From assembly GCF_905372745.1 (NCBI RefSeq), contig NZ_CAJPQR010000012.1, positions 1-60,185 on the forward strand: a stretch of DNA of 60,185 nucleotides, given 5' to 3'. A program made the position numbers and the translations under genes. The stretch comes from an uncultured Campylobacter sp. (GTDB taxonomy: Bacteria > Campylobacterota > Campylobacteria > Campylobacterales > Campylobacteraceae). The notes beneath the pieces were generated by a model, which saw only the letters and a program-made list of their open reading frames with translations, did not search any database and had not been told where the DNA came from. Numbering within the stretch: the first letter of the stretch is position 1; each line of letters opens with the position of its first letter. Positions 1 through 8,232 of this stretch are shown piece by piece.

Positions 1-857
1 TAATATAAATATTGAACTATAACAGAACTCTTAATTTCATCTCTTTTGGAACTAATCATATGCGGCGACAATATACACATATTTCTATATGCTATATTAT
101 TATTTACAACAATAAAACCATTTAAAGCATAAACATCAAAAACATCATCTTGCAACATAAGCAAATCAGATATAAAGAAAATATTATTTGGATTATTTAT
201 TGGTTGTTCTGGCAAAAATGAATTTTCAATCATCATAAGATTTTGCTTTTCGATATCTTGTTGTATTTTTAGATTGTTTCCATCTATCCACAGATCGGAT
301 TTAAGGGTATTATCTACATTGGTGTGCATATGCATAGGTAAAGTTGCATATTGTTGCTGCTGTATATAATAATAGTGTGTTTGCAAATTTTCAACCTGCA
401 TTCTATGCTTTTTTTTTAAATTCTCAACCTTGTTGTTTATATCTTGTTGTTTTCTGTAATATTGCTCACTTTCTTTCCTGTATTTTTTACTATACTCTGC
501 AAAATTTTGAAAAACATATACAGGTCGTCTTAGTATAGTTTCTAATAATTGTGATAAATTTTTCCTGTCGACAATTTTAATCTCGTTATTTCTCATATGG
601 CATATTTTGCCAGCTTTATCTAACCAAAATATGCTCCCTCGCATAAACAAATCCCATAAAATATTACTATAACACCAAAAGCCTTGCTCGTTCTGCTGCC
701 GTGGATACGGAAGATTGTAAATACGAGTTGTAATTGTTTGGTCTAACACCAATTTATACCCATTACATATTATGTCTTCGCACGGAGCACTATATGAATG
801 TTTACAATATACGTCATCAACTGGTAATCTATCGTAAAATACTTCATTATTTTGCAT
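1..857 (-). CDS. Unknown protein of putative genomic island, 3' end outside window
   Basis: The reverse strand is open without a stop from ATG at 857-855 to the window edge (285 codons). An AAGGAT ribosome binding site lies at 863-868, about six bases before the ATG. The protein starts MQNNEVFYDRLPVDD and is rich in Asn, Gln, Tyr and Ile. A charged, Gln/Lys-rich stretch at about residues 125-175 is probably coiled coil. I see no signal peptide, membrane segment or motif I recognise. The DNA is far more AT-rich than the rest of the window and the gene points away from the tRNA-Leu next to it, so I infer it is cargo of an element integrated at that tRNA. Function unknown. The existence of the gene is well supported by length and RBS; the C-terminus is missing. 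Confidence 0.75.
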   Translation of the reverse strand, partial: MQNNEVFYDRLPVDDVYCKHSYSAPCEDIICNGYKLVLDQTITTRIYNLPYPRQQNEQGFWCYSNILWDLFMRGSIFWLDKAGKICHMRNNEIKIVDRKNLSQLLETILRRPVYVFQNFAEYSKKYRKESEQYYRKQQDINNKVENLKKKHRMQVENLQTHYYYIQQQQYATLPMHMHTNVDNTLKSDLWIDGNNLKIQQDIEKQNLMMIENSFLPEQPINNPNNIFFISDLLMLQDDVFDVYALNGFIVVNNNIAYRNMCILSPHMISSKRDEIKSSVIVQYLY

Positions 858-935
858 TAGTAATCCTTATAAAATAGGCGTTATACACTATATAAATTTG
901 CAAATTATATATCATAGGTTTTAAAATTACAAAAA

Positions 936-958
936 AATGTGTACCCCAATGTGTACCC
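936..958. repeat. Tandem direct repeat AATGTGTACCC x2 near tRNA 3' end
   Basis: AATGTGTACCC occurs at 936-946 and again at 948-958, a 12-base period, 62 bases outside the 3' end of the tRNA-Leu gene. Short phased repeats containing GTGTACCC or its complement next to a tRNA 3' end resemble arm-type integrase binding sites of tRNA-targeting elements. That role is inference. The rest of 858-1019 holds no gene. Confidence 0.5.
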
Positions 959-1019
959 TTGAGTAAAATTTTATATTTTTTATATTTTTATAAAAGCTTG
1001 AGAATAACGATATAATCGA

Positions 1020-1106
1020 TGGTGCCCGAGGTCGGACTCGAACCGACACAAGGTTGCCCTTACCAGATTTTGAGTCTGGCGCGTCTACCAGTTTCACCAC
1101 TCGGGC
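1020..1106 (-). tRNA. tRNA-Leu (anticodon CAA)
   Basis: On the reverse strand the 7-bp acceptor stem GCCCGAG (1106-1100) pairs with CTCGGGC (1030-1024). The discriminator is A and the CCA end is encoded (1022-1020). The anticodon loop reads CTCAAAA with anticodon CAA, the T arm is GGTTCGAGTCC, and the long variable arm is that of a class II tRNA, as expected for Leu. The 3' end faces the AT-rich foreign segment at 1-1019, the usual geometry for integration into the 3' end of a tRNA gene. Confidence 0.95.
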
Positions 1107-1156
1107 TAAGAAAGTTGAGATTTTACCTTGAAAGATATAAAAAAGAGATTAAAAAA

Positions 1157-1184
1157 TATGGAAGCTCAAATTTAAGCTTCCATA
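1157..1184 (-). terminator. Rho-independent terminator of hup
   Basis: A 10-bp perfect stem (TATGGAAGCT 1157-1166, AGCTTCCATA 1175-1184) with an 8-base loop lies just downstream of the hup stop. Read on the reverse strand it is followed by a T-rich run (positions 1156-1135). Confidence 0.75.
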
Positions 1185-1193
1185 AACAAGAAA

Positions 1194-1496
1194 TTATTTC
1201 TTTTTAGTTTTTTTGCCTGCGCCTGCTACGACGGCTTCTTTTAGTTTTTTGCCGACCTTAAATTTAACCGCTTTGCTTGCAGGAACATCTATGGTTCTAT
1301 CCGTTCCAGGCACTCTAGCTTTTCTGGCGGCTCTTTCTGCAGTACCGAACGTACCAAAGCCTATGAAGCTAATACTATCGCCATTTTTAAGAACCTCTTC
1401 AATGGTTTCTAGCGCAGCATCAACCGCCTTTAGAGAATCTTTTTTAGAAAGACCGGCCTTATCGGCGACAGCTTGAATGAAATCAGCTTTTTTCAT
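1194..1496 (-). CDS. hup: HU family DNA-binding protein
   Basis: A 100-residue protein starting MKKADFIQAVADKAGLSK. It has the full HU/IHF fold: the N-terminal helical pair, then GFGTFGTAERAARKARVPGT, corresponding to the beta arm region, and a Lys-rich C-terminal tail (KKTKKK). HU is a dimeric nucleoid protein that bends DNA without strong sequence preference. The frame is open 21 codons further upstream, but ATG at 1496 is preferred because AAGGA sits seven bases before it and the HU family begins at this Met. The gene is monocistronic, with its own terminator at 1157-1184. Confidence 0.95.
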   Translation of the reverse strand: MKKADFIQAVADKAGLSKKDSLKAVDAALETIEEVLKNGDSISFIGFGTFGTAERAARKARVPGTDRTIDVPASKAVKFKVGKKLKEAVVAGAGKKTKKK

Positions 1497-1530
1497 GGAA
1501 TAATCCTTAATAATGAAGTGGTATGCGCGC

Positions 1531-1538
1531 ATTTTACA
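1531..1538 (-). promoter_or_regulatory. Candidate -10 element of hup
   Basis: Reverse-strand TGTAAAAT lies about 35 bases before the hup start, preceded by a T-rich tract as is common at Campylobacter sigma70 promoters. This is a pattern match only. Confidence 0.35.
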
Positions 1539-1617
1539 ACGTTTTTCTAAAAAATACAATAGTTTTTAGCCGAAAATTTAACGATTTTTACGTAAATTCG
1601 GCAAAAAACGACGAATT

Positions 1618-2355
1618 TTAGACGATTTGCACCAAAAACTCGCTTTTTGGTCCCGTTTTTTTAACGTCTATGAGGCGCAAATTTTCTATGTCCATTTTAC
1701 AAAGCTCGTCAAAATTTTTCACTCCTTTTTGCGCAACCTGCCTCAAGACTATTCCGCGGTAAGCTTTGGCATAGTGGCTGACGACTTTACCGTTTTTTAG
1801 AAATTTAAAGGTCGCAAACGGTTTTCGTATGCGGTAAAATTTCTCGTAAAACTCAGCCCTAAGGTCTAAAATATCGTCATCTCCTAGCCACCCATCTATC
1901 TCGCCGCTAAAATTTTGCCTATAAAACTCCTCCAAATTTAACCCATCTATGCGCTCGCCTTGCTTTAGCTTGTATTCGGGCAGGGCGTCTGCGGCAAGTA
2001 CCGGGCCGAATAAATTTGAAAAAATCAGCGTATTTTTATCTATAAACTCCTGCGCCGCGCTATCAAGGCTGCGGTAATCAAGGTGCTTGTAGGCTACTCC
2101 GTCATAGCGCAAGACGGCTTTTATTGCACCTTTTTTAAAGATGCTTTCGCGCAAGCTCGGCTCGTCGGTCAAATTTTTCACGCCAAAAAGTTTTGAGATT
2201 TTTTCAACGGTAGCCTTTTGTAAAAAATCATCGTAAATTTTTAAAATTTCGCACCGCTTTTCGTATAAATTCGGAAAAATAAAGTCGCCGCTATCTATAA
2301 ATTTGTTTGAGCTCACGGCGGTTTTGGCTTCGCTAGGCGAAAAGAGTATTTTCAT
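1618..2355 (-). CDS. yaaA: YaaA family peroxide stress protein
   Basis: A 245-residue cytosolic protein opening MKILFSPSEAKT, the signature N-terminus of the YaaA (DUF328/UPF0246) family. Conserved stretches include AVLRYDGVAYKHLD and the C-terminal SHYAKAYRGIVLRQVAQ, close to the family pattern of a Lys-rich DNA-binding helix-hairpin. In E. coli YaaA is induced by OxyR and limits free iron and DNA damage during peroxide stress; that role here is transfer by family. AAGGAG sits five bases before the ATG. The gene is divergent from flgL, and the ~120-base region between them holds the flgL sigma54 promoter. Confidence 0.9.
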   Translation of the reverse strand: MKILFSPSEAKTAVSSNKFIDSGDFIFPNLYEKRCEILKIYDDFLQKATVEKISKLFGVKNLTDEPSLRESIFKKGAIKAVLRYDGVAYKHLDYRSLDSAAQEFIDKNTLIFSNLFGPVLAADALPEYKLKQGERIDGLNLEEFYRQNFSGEIDGWLGDDDILDLRAEFYEKFYRIRKPFATFKFLKNGKVVSHYAKAYRGIVLRQVAQKGVKNFDELCKMDIENLRLIDVKKTGPKSEFLVQIV

Positions 2356-2425
2356 TTATGCTCCTTAAATTTGGCAAAATCATATCTAAAACTAAATAAA
2401 TTTCGAAATTTGACGATATAGCGAG

Positions 2426-2442
2426 TGGAACTTTATTTGCTT
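2426..2442 (+). promoter_or_regulatory. Sigma54 (RpoN) promoter of flgL
   Basis: TGGAAC-N5-TTGCTT: GG at 2427-2428 and GC at 2439-2440 are separated by exactly 10 bases, the -24/-12 geometry. It lies 33 bases before the flgL ATG. Campylobacter middle flagellar genes are RpoN/FlgR-dependent, which fits. Confidence 0.85.
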
Positions 2443-2474
2443 GCAAGAGTTTGATTAAATTTAAGGAAAATGCG

Positions 2475-4724
2475 ATGAGAATGACGAATCAGTTGATGAA
2501 ATTTACGAATAACTACGACTATCAGACAAATATGAAAGCGCTACACAAGCTAAACACGCAAATTTCAAGCGGTCTAAAAATCCAAAATTCTTTCGAGGAC
2601 AGCAGCGTCTATAACGACGGCATGAGGCTTGATTACGAGGTTGCGACACTTGAGCAAGTGCAAACGGCGACGTCGAAAGCGCAGCACTTTTCAAAAAATA
2701 CCGACAAGGCTTTGGGCGAATTTAAGCAGCAGCTTGAGGCTTTTAAAACAAAGCTGGTTCAAGGAGCCAATGAAATCCACTCCAAAACATCGCGCGAAGC
2801 CATCGCAAACGACCTTCAGGGTATCAAAAATCATTTGGTAAATATCGCAAACACCTCGATCAACGGACAGTTTTTATTTTCCGGAAGCGCGATAAATACA
2901 AAGCCTATAAACGGCGAAACAAATGAATACTACGGCAATGCGCAGGCGATGAAAACGGTAGGCGGAGCCCAGGTAAATTTGACTTACAACCAAAACGGGC
3001 AGGAGCTGTTTTTGGGCAAGGATGGCGATTATAATAAAAAAGTTACCTCCAACACGATGCTAAAAGCGCAAAATTTAGATGATAGAAACAAGACCGTTTA
3101 CATCGATAGCGAACACAAAATGCGCGACCTGATCGGCTTTAAATACGTAAAAGACGAAAAAACACTAACCAATCAAGATTTTACCGGAACCGGCGTTAGG
3201 CAGTTTCAGGATACGACGTTTTTCTTGCAGGGTAAAAAGCCAAACGGCACGAGCTTTACGAGTAAATTTAAGATGACGTCGGACGCTTCGATAAACGACC
3301 TACTAGAAAAAATCGGCACCGAATACGGCAACACTCCGACCAATAAAGTCGTCGAAGTAACGATAAACAACCAAGGCCAAATCAATGTAAAAGATCTAAG
3401 CAAGGGCAATCAAGTTATTGATTTTCATATGATAGCGGCGACGAAAAAACTAAATAAGGCAGAAGATCTAACAGCCGCTAACATTAGCGCCGCCTCAGGC
3501 GAGTTTGACTCGGTCGATAGCCTAACTAGCGGCACAAACTCGCTTGAAGCTATGGTGCGCGCAAACCCTAACAACTATGAAATCACGGAATTTGTAAAAA
3601 GCAAATACGAAGACCTAGGCGGTGCCGTCACGAACGCCTACGACTACGATAAGATAAATTTAAAGCAAGAGGGCAGAAATCTAGTAGGCACCGTATCGCA
3701 AGTAGAGCGCGGCAGCGGTAAATTCGCCGATGATAACACGACTCTAAGCCAAGTCGTCGGAGCTAAAAATTTATACGACGGCGAGCGAGATAAATACAAT
3801 ATAAACGACCAAACTCTAAAAATGCAGATAAAATCCAGAAGCGGCGGAAACTATAAAGTAGACGTAAAATTCGGCGCAGGCTCTCCTCCGACGGCTTCAG
3901 GCGACGCTACGGTCAAGATCACCAGGCCGGACGGAACTACGTATACGACGAAGGTTTGGGATAGTTTTTATAACGACACTACAAACCCTCCGACTACCGA
4001 GGGTAGAGATACGCAGTCAAAAAATATGACCTTTAGACAGCTAAACGACATAATCGGTATGGTCGCTAGCGATAGCGTCCCTGCAGGAGCCGGCGGTAGC
4101 GCCCCGGCTGATTATGTCGCCTACAAACAAGCTATCGTAAATTCGCAAGGTAGCGTCGAAGCAAATATGGATCACCGCGGCCGCATAAAAGTAACCGATA
4201 AGCAAAACGCAGTCACTCCGATAAAAGTAGGCATATACGATGAGGTAAATGCCGATAAATTTGCCGGAGACAGCACCGGAGCTACGCCGGCTACATCCCA
4301 GGGCAAGGGTTCGCTGTGGAGCTTTTCTGCAAACAACGGCGTTGAGATAGATAGCCCGAGTGTGGATATTTTTGCGGATTTAGATAGGATGATAGAGGCC
4401 GTTAGGAGCGGTCAGTACCGCGCCGATAGCCAGGGCGAGCATCCGCGTAACTCCGGTATCCAAGGCGCGATCGAGAGGCTGGATCATATCGCCGATCACG
4501 TAAACAAAATCCGCACTAAAGTTGGAAATCAAACAAATACCCTAATACAGACCAACACGCAGGCTAGCGTCATGGAGGTAAACGTAAAAACCGTCAAGGC
4601 CGATATCACAAACGCAGACCACGTCGAGACCTATATGAATCTAATGCAAAAAATGATGTCTTATCAGGCGATGTTGCAGTCCGTGGCTAAGATAAACCAG
4701 CTTTCGTTATTAAACTATATGTAA
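2475..4724 (+). CDS. flgL: Flagellar hook-associated protein FlgL (HAP3)
   Basis: A 749-residue protein. The N-terminal flagellin-like helix (MRMTNQLMKFTNNYDYQTN, then LNTQISSGLKIQNSFEDSS) and the C-terminal heptad helix (NKIRTKVGNQTNTLIQTN to the end) flank a large variable middle, as in the long FlgL/FlaD of C. jejuni (about 750 residues). FlgL forms the junction between FlgK and the filament and is exported by the flagellar type III system without a cleaved signal. I choose ATG at 2475 because TAAGGAAA lies just upstream and FlgL proteins start MRMT; an in-frame TTG at 2451 is less likely. A sigma54 promoter lies directly upstream and ftsK follows, the same order as in C. jejuni. Confidence 0.95.
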   Translation: MRMTNQLMKFTNNYDYQTNMKALHKLNTQISSGLKIQNSFEDSSVYNDGMRLDYEVATLEQVQTATSKAQHFSKNTDKALGEFKQQLEAFKTKLVQGANEIHSKTSREAIANDLQGIKNHLVNIANTSINGQFLFSGSAINTKPINGETNEYYGNAQAMKTVGGAQVNLTYNQNGQELFLGKDGDYNKKVTSNTMLKAQNLDDRNKTVYIDSEHKMRDLIGFKYVKDEKTLTNQDFTGTGVRQFQDTTFFLQGKKPNGTSFTSKFKMTSDASINDLLEKIGTEYGNTPTNKVVEVTINNQGQINVKDLSKGNQVIDFHMIAATKKLNKAEDLTAANISAASGEFDSVDSLTSGTNSLEAMVRANPNNYEITEFVKSKYEDLGGAVTNAYDYDKINLKQEGRNLVGTVSQVERGSGKFADDNTTLSQVVGAKNLYDGERDKYNINDQTLKMQIKSRSGGNYKVDVKFGAGSPPTASGDATVKITRPDGTTYTTKVWDSFYNDTTNPPTTEGRDTQSKNMTFRQLNDIIGMVASDSVPAGAGGSAPADYVAYKQAIVNSQGSVEANMDHRGRIKVTDKQNAVTPIKVGIYDEVNADKFAGDSTGATPATSQGKGSLWSFSANNGVEIDSPSVDIFADLDRMIEAVRSGQYRADSQGEHPRNSGIQGAIERLDHIADHVNKIRTKVGNQTNTLIQTNTQASVMEVNVKTVKADITNADHVETYMNLMQKMMSYQAMLQSVAKINQLSLLNYM

Positions 4725-4732
4725 AAACTCGC

Positions 4733-4738
4733 TATAAT
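4733..4738 (+). promoter_or_regulatory. Candidate -10 (TATAAT) for ftsK
   Basis: A perfect TATAAT in GCTATAATCT lies eight bases after the flgL stop and about 125 bases before the ftsK ribosome binding site. It would give ftsK a vegetative promoter independent of the RpoN-driven flgL. Confidence 0.5.
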
Positions 4739-4862
4739 CTACCGTTTTATTAAAGTTTCGTTATCAAAGCGGGTGGAGCAAAAATGGGGTCAAATTTGAT
4801 AAATTCGGCTCCGTGATTCATCCTCCCGCAAATTTAAATTTACAGAATTTAAAGGACGCGCC

Positions 4863-7031
4863 ATTTTAAGAGAATCGGTTTTAGTCGTAGTCGTTTGTTT
4901 TTTGATATTTTTTGGGATCGCTACCATTGCGCCTGCGGCAAATTTCGTCGGGAGCTTCGGCAACGCAATCGGGCTTTGGAATTTCAAGCTTTTTGGCTTT
5001 ATAGCTTACGTTTATCCGTTTGTTTTTATATTTTTTGCATATTATATTTACAAATATTTTGACGGCTTTGACGCAAAATTCGCCCAAACCGCGCTCGGAG
5101 CGGCGCTGCTTTTTTTGGCGTTTTTGATGTTTCAATCAGGCTCAAACGCTATTTACGGCGGACTAGTCGCAAATAGCGCAAACGAGGCGCTAAAAGACGT
5201 TATCGGCGTGATAGGCATGTGGGTCTTTATCGTGATGCTTTTCGTGCTGAGCTTCGGTCTCATCGCGCAAGATAACATCCTAGCTATCCTAAAAAAGGCC
5301 TTTGTAGAACCTAGCGCCAACGAATATAAATTTGAAAACGCGAGCGAGCTTAAGCCTAAATCGCAAAAAAAGCCTAAACGAATCAAGAAGCAAAAAGCAA
5401 CGAACGAGGCAAATTTAGGCGATGAAAATAGTGAAAATAGTGAAAATTTAGAAGATGAAGCACAAGATTTCGGTAACGACGAACCAGATGAATCAGATGA
5501 AGGCGAGTTAAATTTAGAAACTAACGAAACGGGGGCGGTCACTATAAACGGCGTCGAGATACTAAACGAAGTCGCCGAAAACAAAAAACTGCTTGAACAA
5601 ATCGAAAAAGGCAAGGTCGAAAAACCCAAGGATTTTGCGTTGCCGCCGCTTAAATTTTTAGCCGACCCGCCGAGGCGCTCAAACAGCGTAAACGAAGCCG
5701 AGATCGATCAAAAGATCTCCGATCTACTCGATAAACTGCGTAAATTTAAAATAGACGGCGACGTCGTACGCACCTATACGGGGCCGATCGTCACGACGTT
5801 TGAGTTTCGCCCCGCGCCGCATATCAAGGTTAGTAAAATTTTAACCCTGCAAGACGATCTAGCTATGGCTCTGCGCGCGCAGACTATCCGCATCCAAGCT
5901 CCGATCCCCGGCAAAGACGTCGTGGGTATCGAGGTGCCCAACCAAAATATCGAAACCATCTATCTAAAAGAAATTTTAGATAGCGAGGTTTTTAAAAACT
6001 CGAGCAGTCCGCTAACCATCGCGCTAGGCAAGGATATCGTCGGCGCGCCCTTTATCACCGATCTAAAAAAGCTACCCCACCTGTTAATCGCGGGAACGAC
6101 GGGCTCGGGTAAGAGCGTAGGCATAAACGCGATGCTACTAAGCTTGCTATATCGCAACAGTCCGCAGACGCTGCGCCTGATGATGATAGATCCAAAGATG
6201 CTTGAGTTTAGCATCTACAACGACATCCCGCATCTGCTAACGCCCGTCATCACGCAGGCTAAGCAGGCCATCACCGCGCTATCAAACATGGTTGCCGAGA
6301 TGGAGCGCCGCTATAAAATCATGAGCCACACGCGCACCAAAAACATAGAAAGCTATAACGAAAAGATGAAAGAAGAAGGTGGCGAGCAGTTTCCCTACAT
6401 CGTCGTTATCATCGACGAGCTAGCCGATCTGATGATGACTAGCGGCAAGGACGTGGAGCTATATATCGGGCGTCTAGCGCAGATGGCCAGGGCTAGCGGC
6501 ATACATCTCATCGTCGCTACCCAGCGCCCCAGCGTGGACGTCGTGACGGGGCTAATCAAGGCAAATTTACCTAGCCGCATCAGCTACCGCGTCGGTCAGC
6601 GCATCGACAGCAAGGTGATCCTAGATCAAATGGGCGCAGAGAGTCTGCTAGGACGCGGCGATATGCTATTTACGCCTCCCGGAAGCCCCGGCGTCATCAG
6701 GCTTCACGCGCCCTTTGCTAGCGAAAAAGAGATCGACACTATCGTAAATTTCCTAAAAGCACAGCAAGAGGTGGTCTACGACGAGAGATTTCTAGCCGAG
6801 GATGGCGCTAGCGGCGGCGCAGGCGGCGGTGGTACTGCGATCGCGGGAGAGTTAGACGAGCTCTACGAAGAGGCCAAAGAGATCGTGCTAAGCGAGCAAA
6901 AAACCTCTATCAGCTACCTTCAAAGACGCCTAAAAATCGGCTACAACCGCGCAGCTACGATCATCGAACAAATGGAGCAAATGGGCGTGCTAAGCCCGGT
7001 AAACGCAAAAGGGCAGAGGGATATTTTGTAA
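4863..7031 (+). CDS. ftsK: DNA translocase FtsK
   Basis: An ATP-driven double-strand DNA pump at the division septum for chromosome segregation. N-terminal membrane helices (about residues 1-130) are followed by a short acidic, Asn/Glu-rich linker (about 160-240). The motor domain has Walker A AGTTGSGKS near residue 410 and Walker B VVIIDELADLM. A C-terminal gamma winged helix ends in SYLQRRLKIGYNRAA. Start choice is unusual. The only standard start in the N-terminal part of the frame is TTG at 4902, which cuts through the first hydrophobic helix and lacks an RBS. AAAGGA at 4851-4856 is followed after six bases by in-frame ATT (4863), which gives a complete helix, so I propose ATT. If TTG is used the protein begins at 4902 (709 residues). 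Confidence 0.9.
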   Translation: MLRESVLVVVVCFLIFFGIATIAPAANFVGSFGNAIGLWNFKLFGFIAYVYPFVFIFFAYYIYKYFDGFDAKFAQTALGAALLFLAFLMFQSGSNAIYGGLVANSANEALKDVIGVIGMWVFIVMLFVLSFGLIAQDNILAILKKAFVEPSANEYKFENASELKPKSQKKPKRIKKQKATNEANLGDENSENSENLEDEAQDFGNDEPDESDEGELNLETNETGAVTINGVEILNEVAENKKLLEQIEKGKVEKPKDFALPPLKFLADPPRRSNSVNEAEIDQKISDLLDKLRKFKIDGDVVRTYTGPIVTTFEFRPAPHIKVSKILTLQDDLAMALRAQTIRIQAPIPGKDVVGIEVPNQNIETIYLKEILDSEVFKNSSSPLTIALGKDIVGAPFITDLKKLPHLLIAGTTGSGKSVGINAMLLSLLYRNSPQTLRLMMIDPKMLEFSIYNDIPHLLTPVITQAKQAITALSNMVAEMERRYKIMSHTRTKNIESYNEKMKEEGGEQFPYIVVIIDELADLMMTSGKDVELYIGRLAQMARASGIHLIVATQRPSVDVVTGLIKANLPSRISYRVGQRIDSKVILDQMGAESLLGRGDMLFTPPGSPGVIRLHAPFASEKEIDTIVNFLKAQQEVVYDERFLAEDGASGGAGGGGTAIAGELDELYEEAKEIVLSEQKTSISYLQRRLKIGYNRAATIIEQMEQMGVLSPVNAKGQRDIL

Positions 7032-7239
7032 ATTCGCCTCAAATTTACGGGAAAGCGCCGGCTGTATTTATTTTAGATTAGTGCCGTTAAATTTGAAAAT
7101 ATGCGCCTGCTATGAGTGACCGACTTTGTGCGGCGTTGCGAAGTTTTGCGCGTTTAATTCGCGCTATATTTAAATTTCTGAGCGAATTTACGCTCAAATT
7201 TTAAGCTCGTAATCGGCAAAATTTACCGTCCAAGCAAAA

Positions 7240-8145
7240 TTATTTATAAACGTCAAGGCTCAAATTTAACTCGTCTATGACGCGTAATAGCCGCAATATC
7301 TCGTCTTTTATGGCTTGTGCATCAGAAAGGCTTGGCGGCGGGTCAAAGAGCGAACTCTCAAAACGGTCTTTCGCGCCGTTTAAAAAGAGATAAAATTTAT
7401 CGTCCATAAATGCCGCGCTTAGCGATACGGCGCTGTCAAAACCCTGCTTAACCTCACGTAGGCGTTGCATAAAACCGGGGCTTAAAAGATAGCGCGCCTT
7501 TGTTTCATCGTCCGTAAAAATATTAAAATCGTTAAGCCAGGCACCGCAAAGCCCTATTTTTTGCAGCGGTATTTTAAGATTGGTTACTTTTTTATCTATG
7601 ATGACGGTTTGGGTTTTAAAGCTATTGCCAAGCTCGCAAATCACCACCGTGCCGCTAAAATTCGTAATCTTTTCGTAAATATAAAGGGCTAGCGAGACCG
7701 CCTGAGCGAAATATCCGCTGCCGCTAATTTCTCGCTCAGGGCTTACCACCTCGCAGACGGTAAATTTCATACTACCAAGACAACCTTTTATCGCGTCCTC
7801 GCCGTAGCTTTTGGCGGCTAGGGAGTAAATTTGCGCCTTGTTTAGAGCATTTATGCCGATGTTGCTTTTAGACTCATATGTTAAATCGGCGCCAAGTCCT
7901 TCTATGACGGCTTTTACGAATGTATTTTTGTAAAACATCAAGTATTCGTATTGGGTCATTAGCCTAAATCTAGATAAGAATCTAATGTATTCATTTACGG
8001 CATAGACAGCTGTGATCGCCCAAAGCAAAAATATCGTAAGTATCGCATACTTGCCCCAGCCGTTTGCAGCTATGACCCATGCGGCAAAATCTCTGCCGTA
8101 AGGTAAAGCAGGAGAAACAAAAAATAAGACGATTACAAAAAGCAA
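7240..8145 (-). CDS. DUF3137 family membrane protein, probably 5'-interrupted
   Basis: A 301-residue reading frame with two N-terminal hydrophobic helices (about residues 1-18 and 31-50) and a soluble C-terminal domain. The pattern TVVICELGNSFKTQ and LLSPGFMQRLREVKQGF fits DUF3137 proteins, whose function is unknown. The first usable start is TTG at 8145, without a convincing RBS. The same frame continues upstream through sensible codons to a TAA at 8184-8182, and beyond that for 16 more codons to an ATG at 8232 that overlaps the truA stop (ATGA). I infer that the ancestral gene began at 8232 and that this copy is interrupted by a nonsense codon. It is last in the prepilin peptidase-lptF-truA run. 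Confidence 0.65.
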   Translation of the reverse strand: MLFVIVLFFVSPALPYGRDFAAWVIAANGWGKYAILTIFLLWAITAVYAVNEYIRFLSRFRLMTQYEYLMFYKNTFVKAVIEGLGADLTYESKSNIGINALNKAQIYSLAAKSYGEDAIKGCLGSMKFTVCEVVSPEREISGSGYFAQAVSLALYIYEKITNFSGTVVICELGNSFKTQTVIIDKKVTNLKIPLQKIGLCGAWLNDFNIFTDDETKARYLLSPGFMQRLREVKQGFDSAVSLSAAFMDDKFYLFLNGAKDRFESSLFDPPPSLSDAQAIKDEILRLLRVIDELNLSLDVYK

Positions 8146-8181
8146 AGCATAGCGCTTAATCAGCTTTTGTTTATACTCATT

Positions 8182-8232
8182 TTACTTCTGCGTTACGGCG
8201 ACGATAGCTTCTTCGATTTTTGGACTTTTCAT
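8182..8232 (-). pseudogene. 16-codon 5' fragment of the DUF3137 gene ending in TAA
   Basis: ATG at 8232-8230 overlaps the truA stop as ATGA. It reads MKSPKIEEAIVAVTQK and then TAA (8184-8182), after which the frame continues directly into the DUF3137 protein. The coupled start and the continuous frame argue that this is the true N-terminus, severed by one codon. Confidence 0.6.

Noticed and set aside
344..538. Forward-strand small protein inside the AT-rich segment
   Set aside because: The reverse strand has a 285-codon open frame with a good RBS covering it; the forward frame is a by-product.
1019..1207. Forward open frame over the tRNA
   Set aside because: It is the antisense of the tRNA-Leu gene and terminator.
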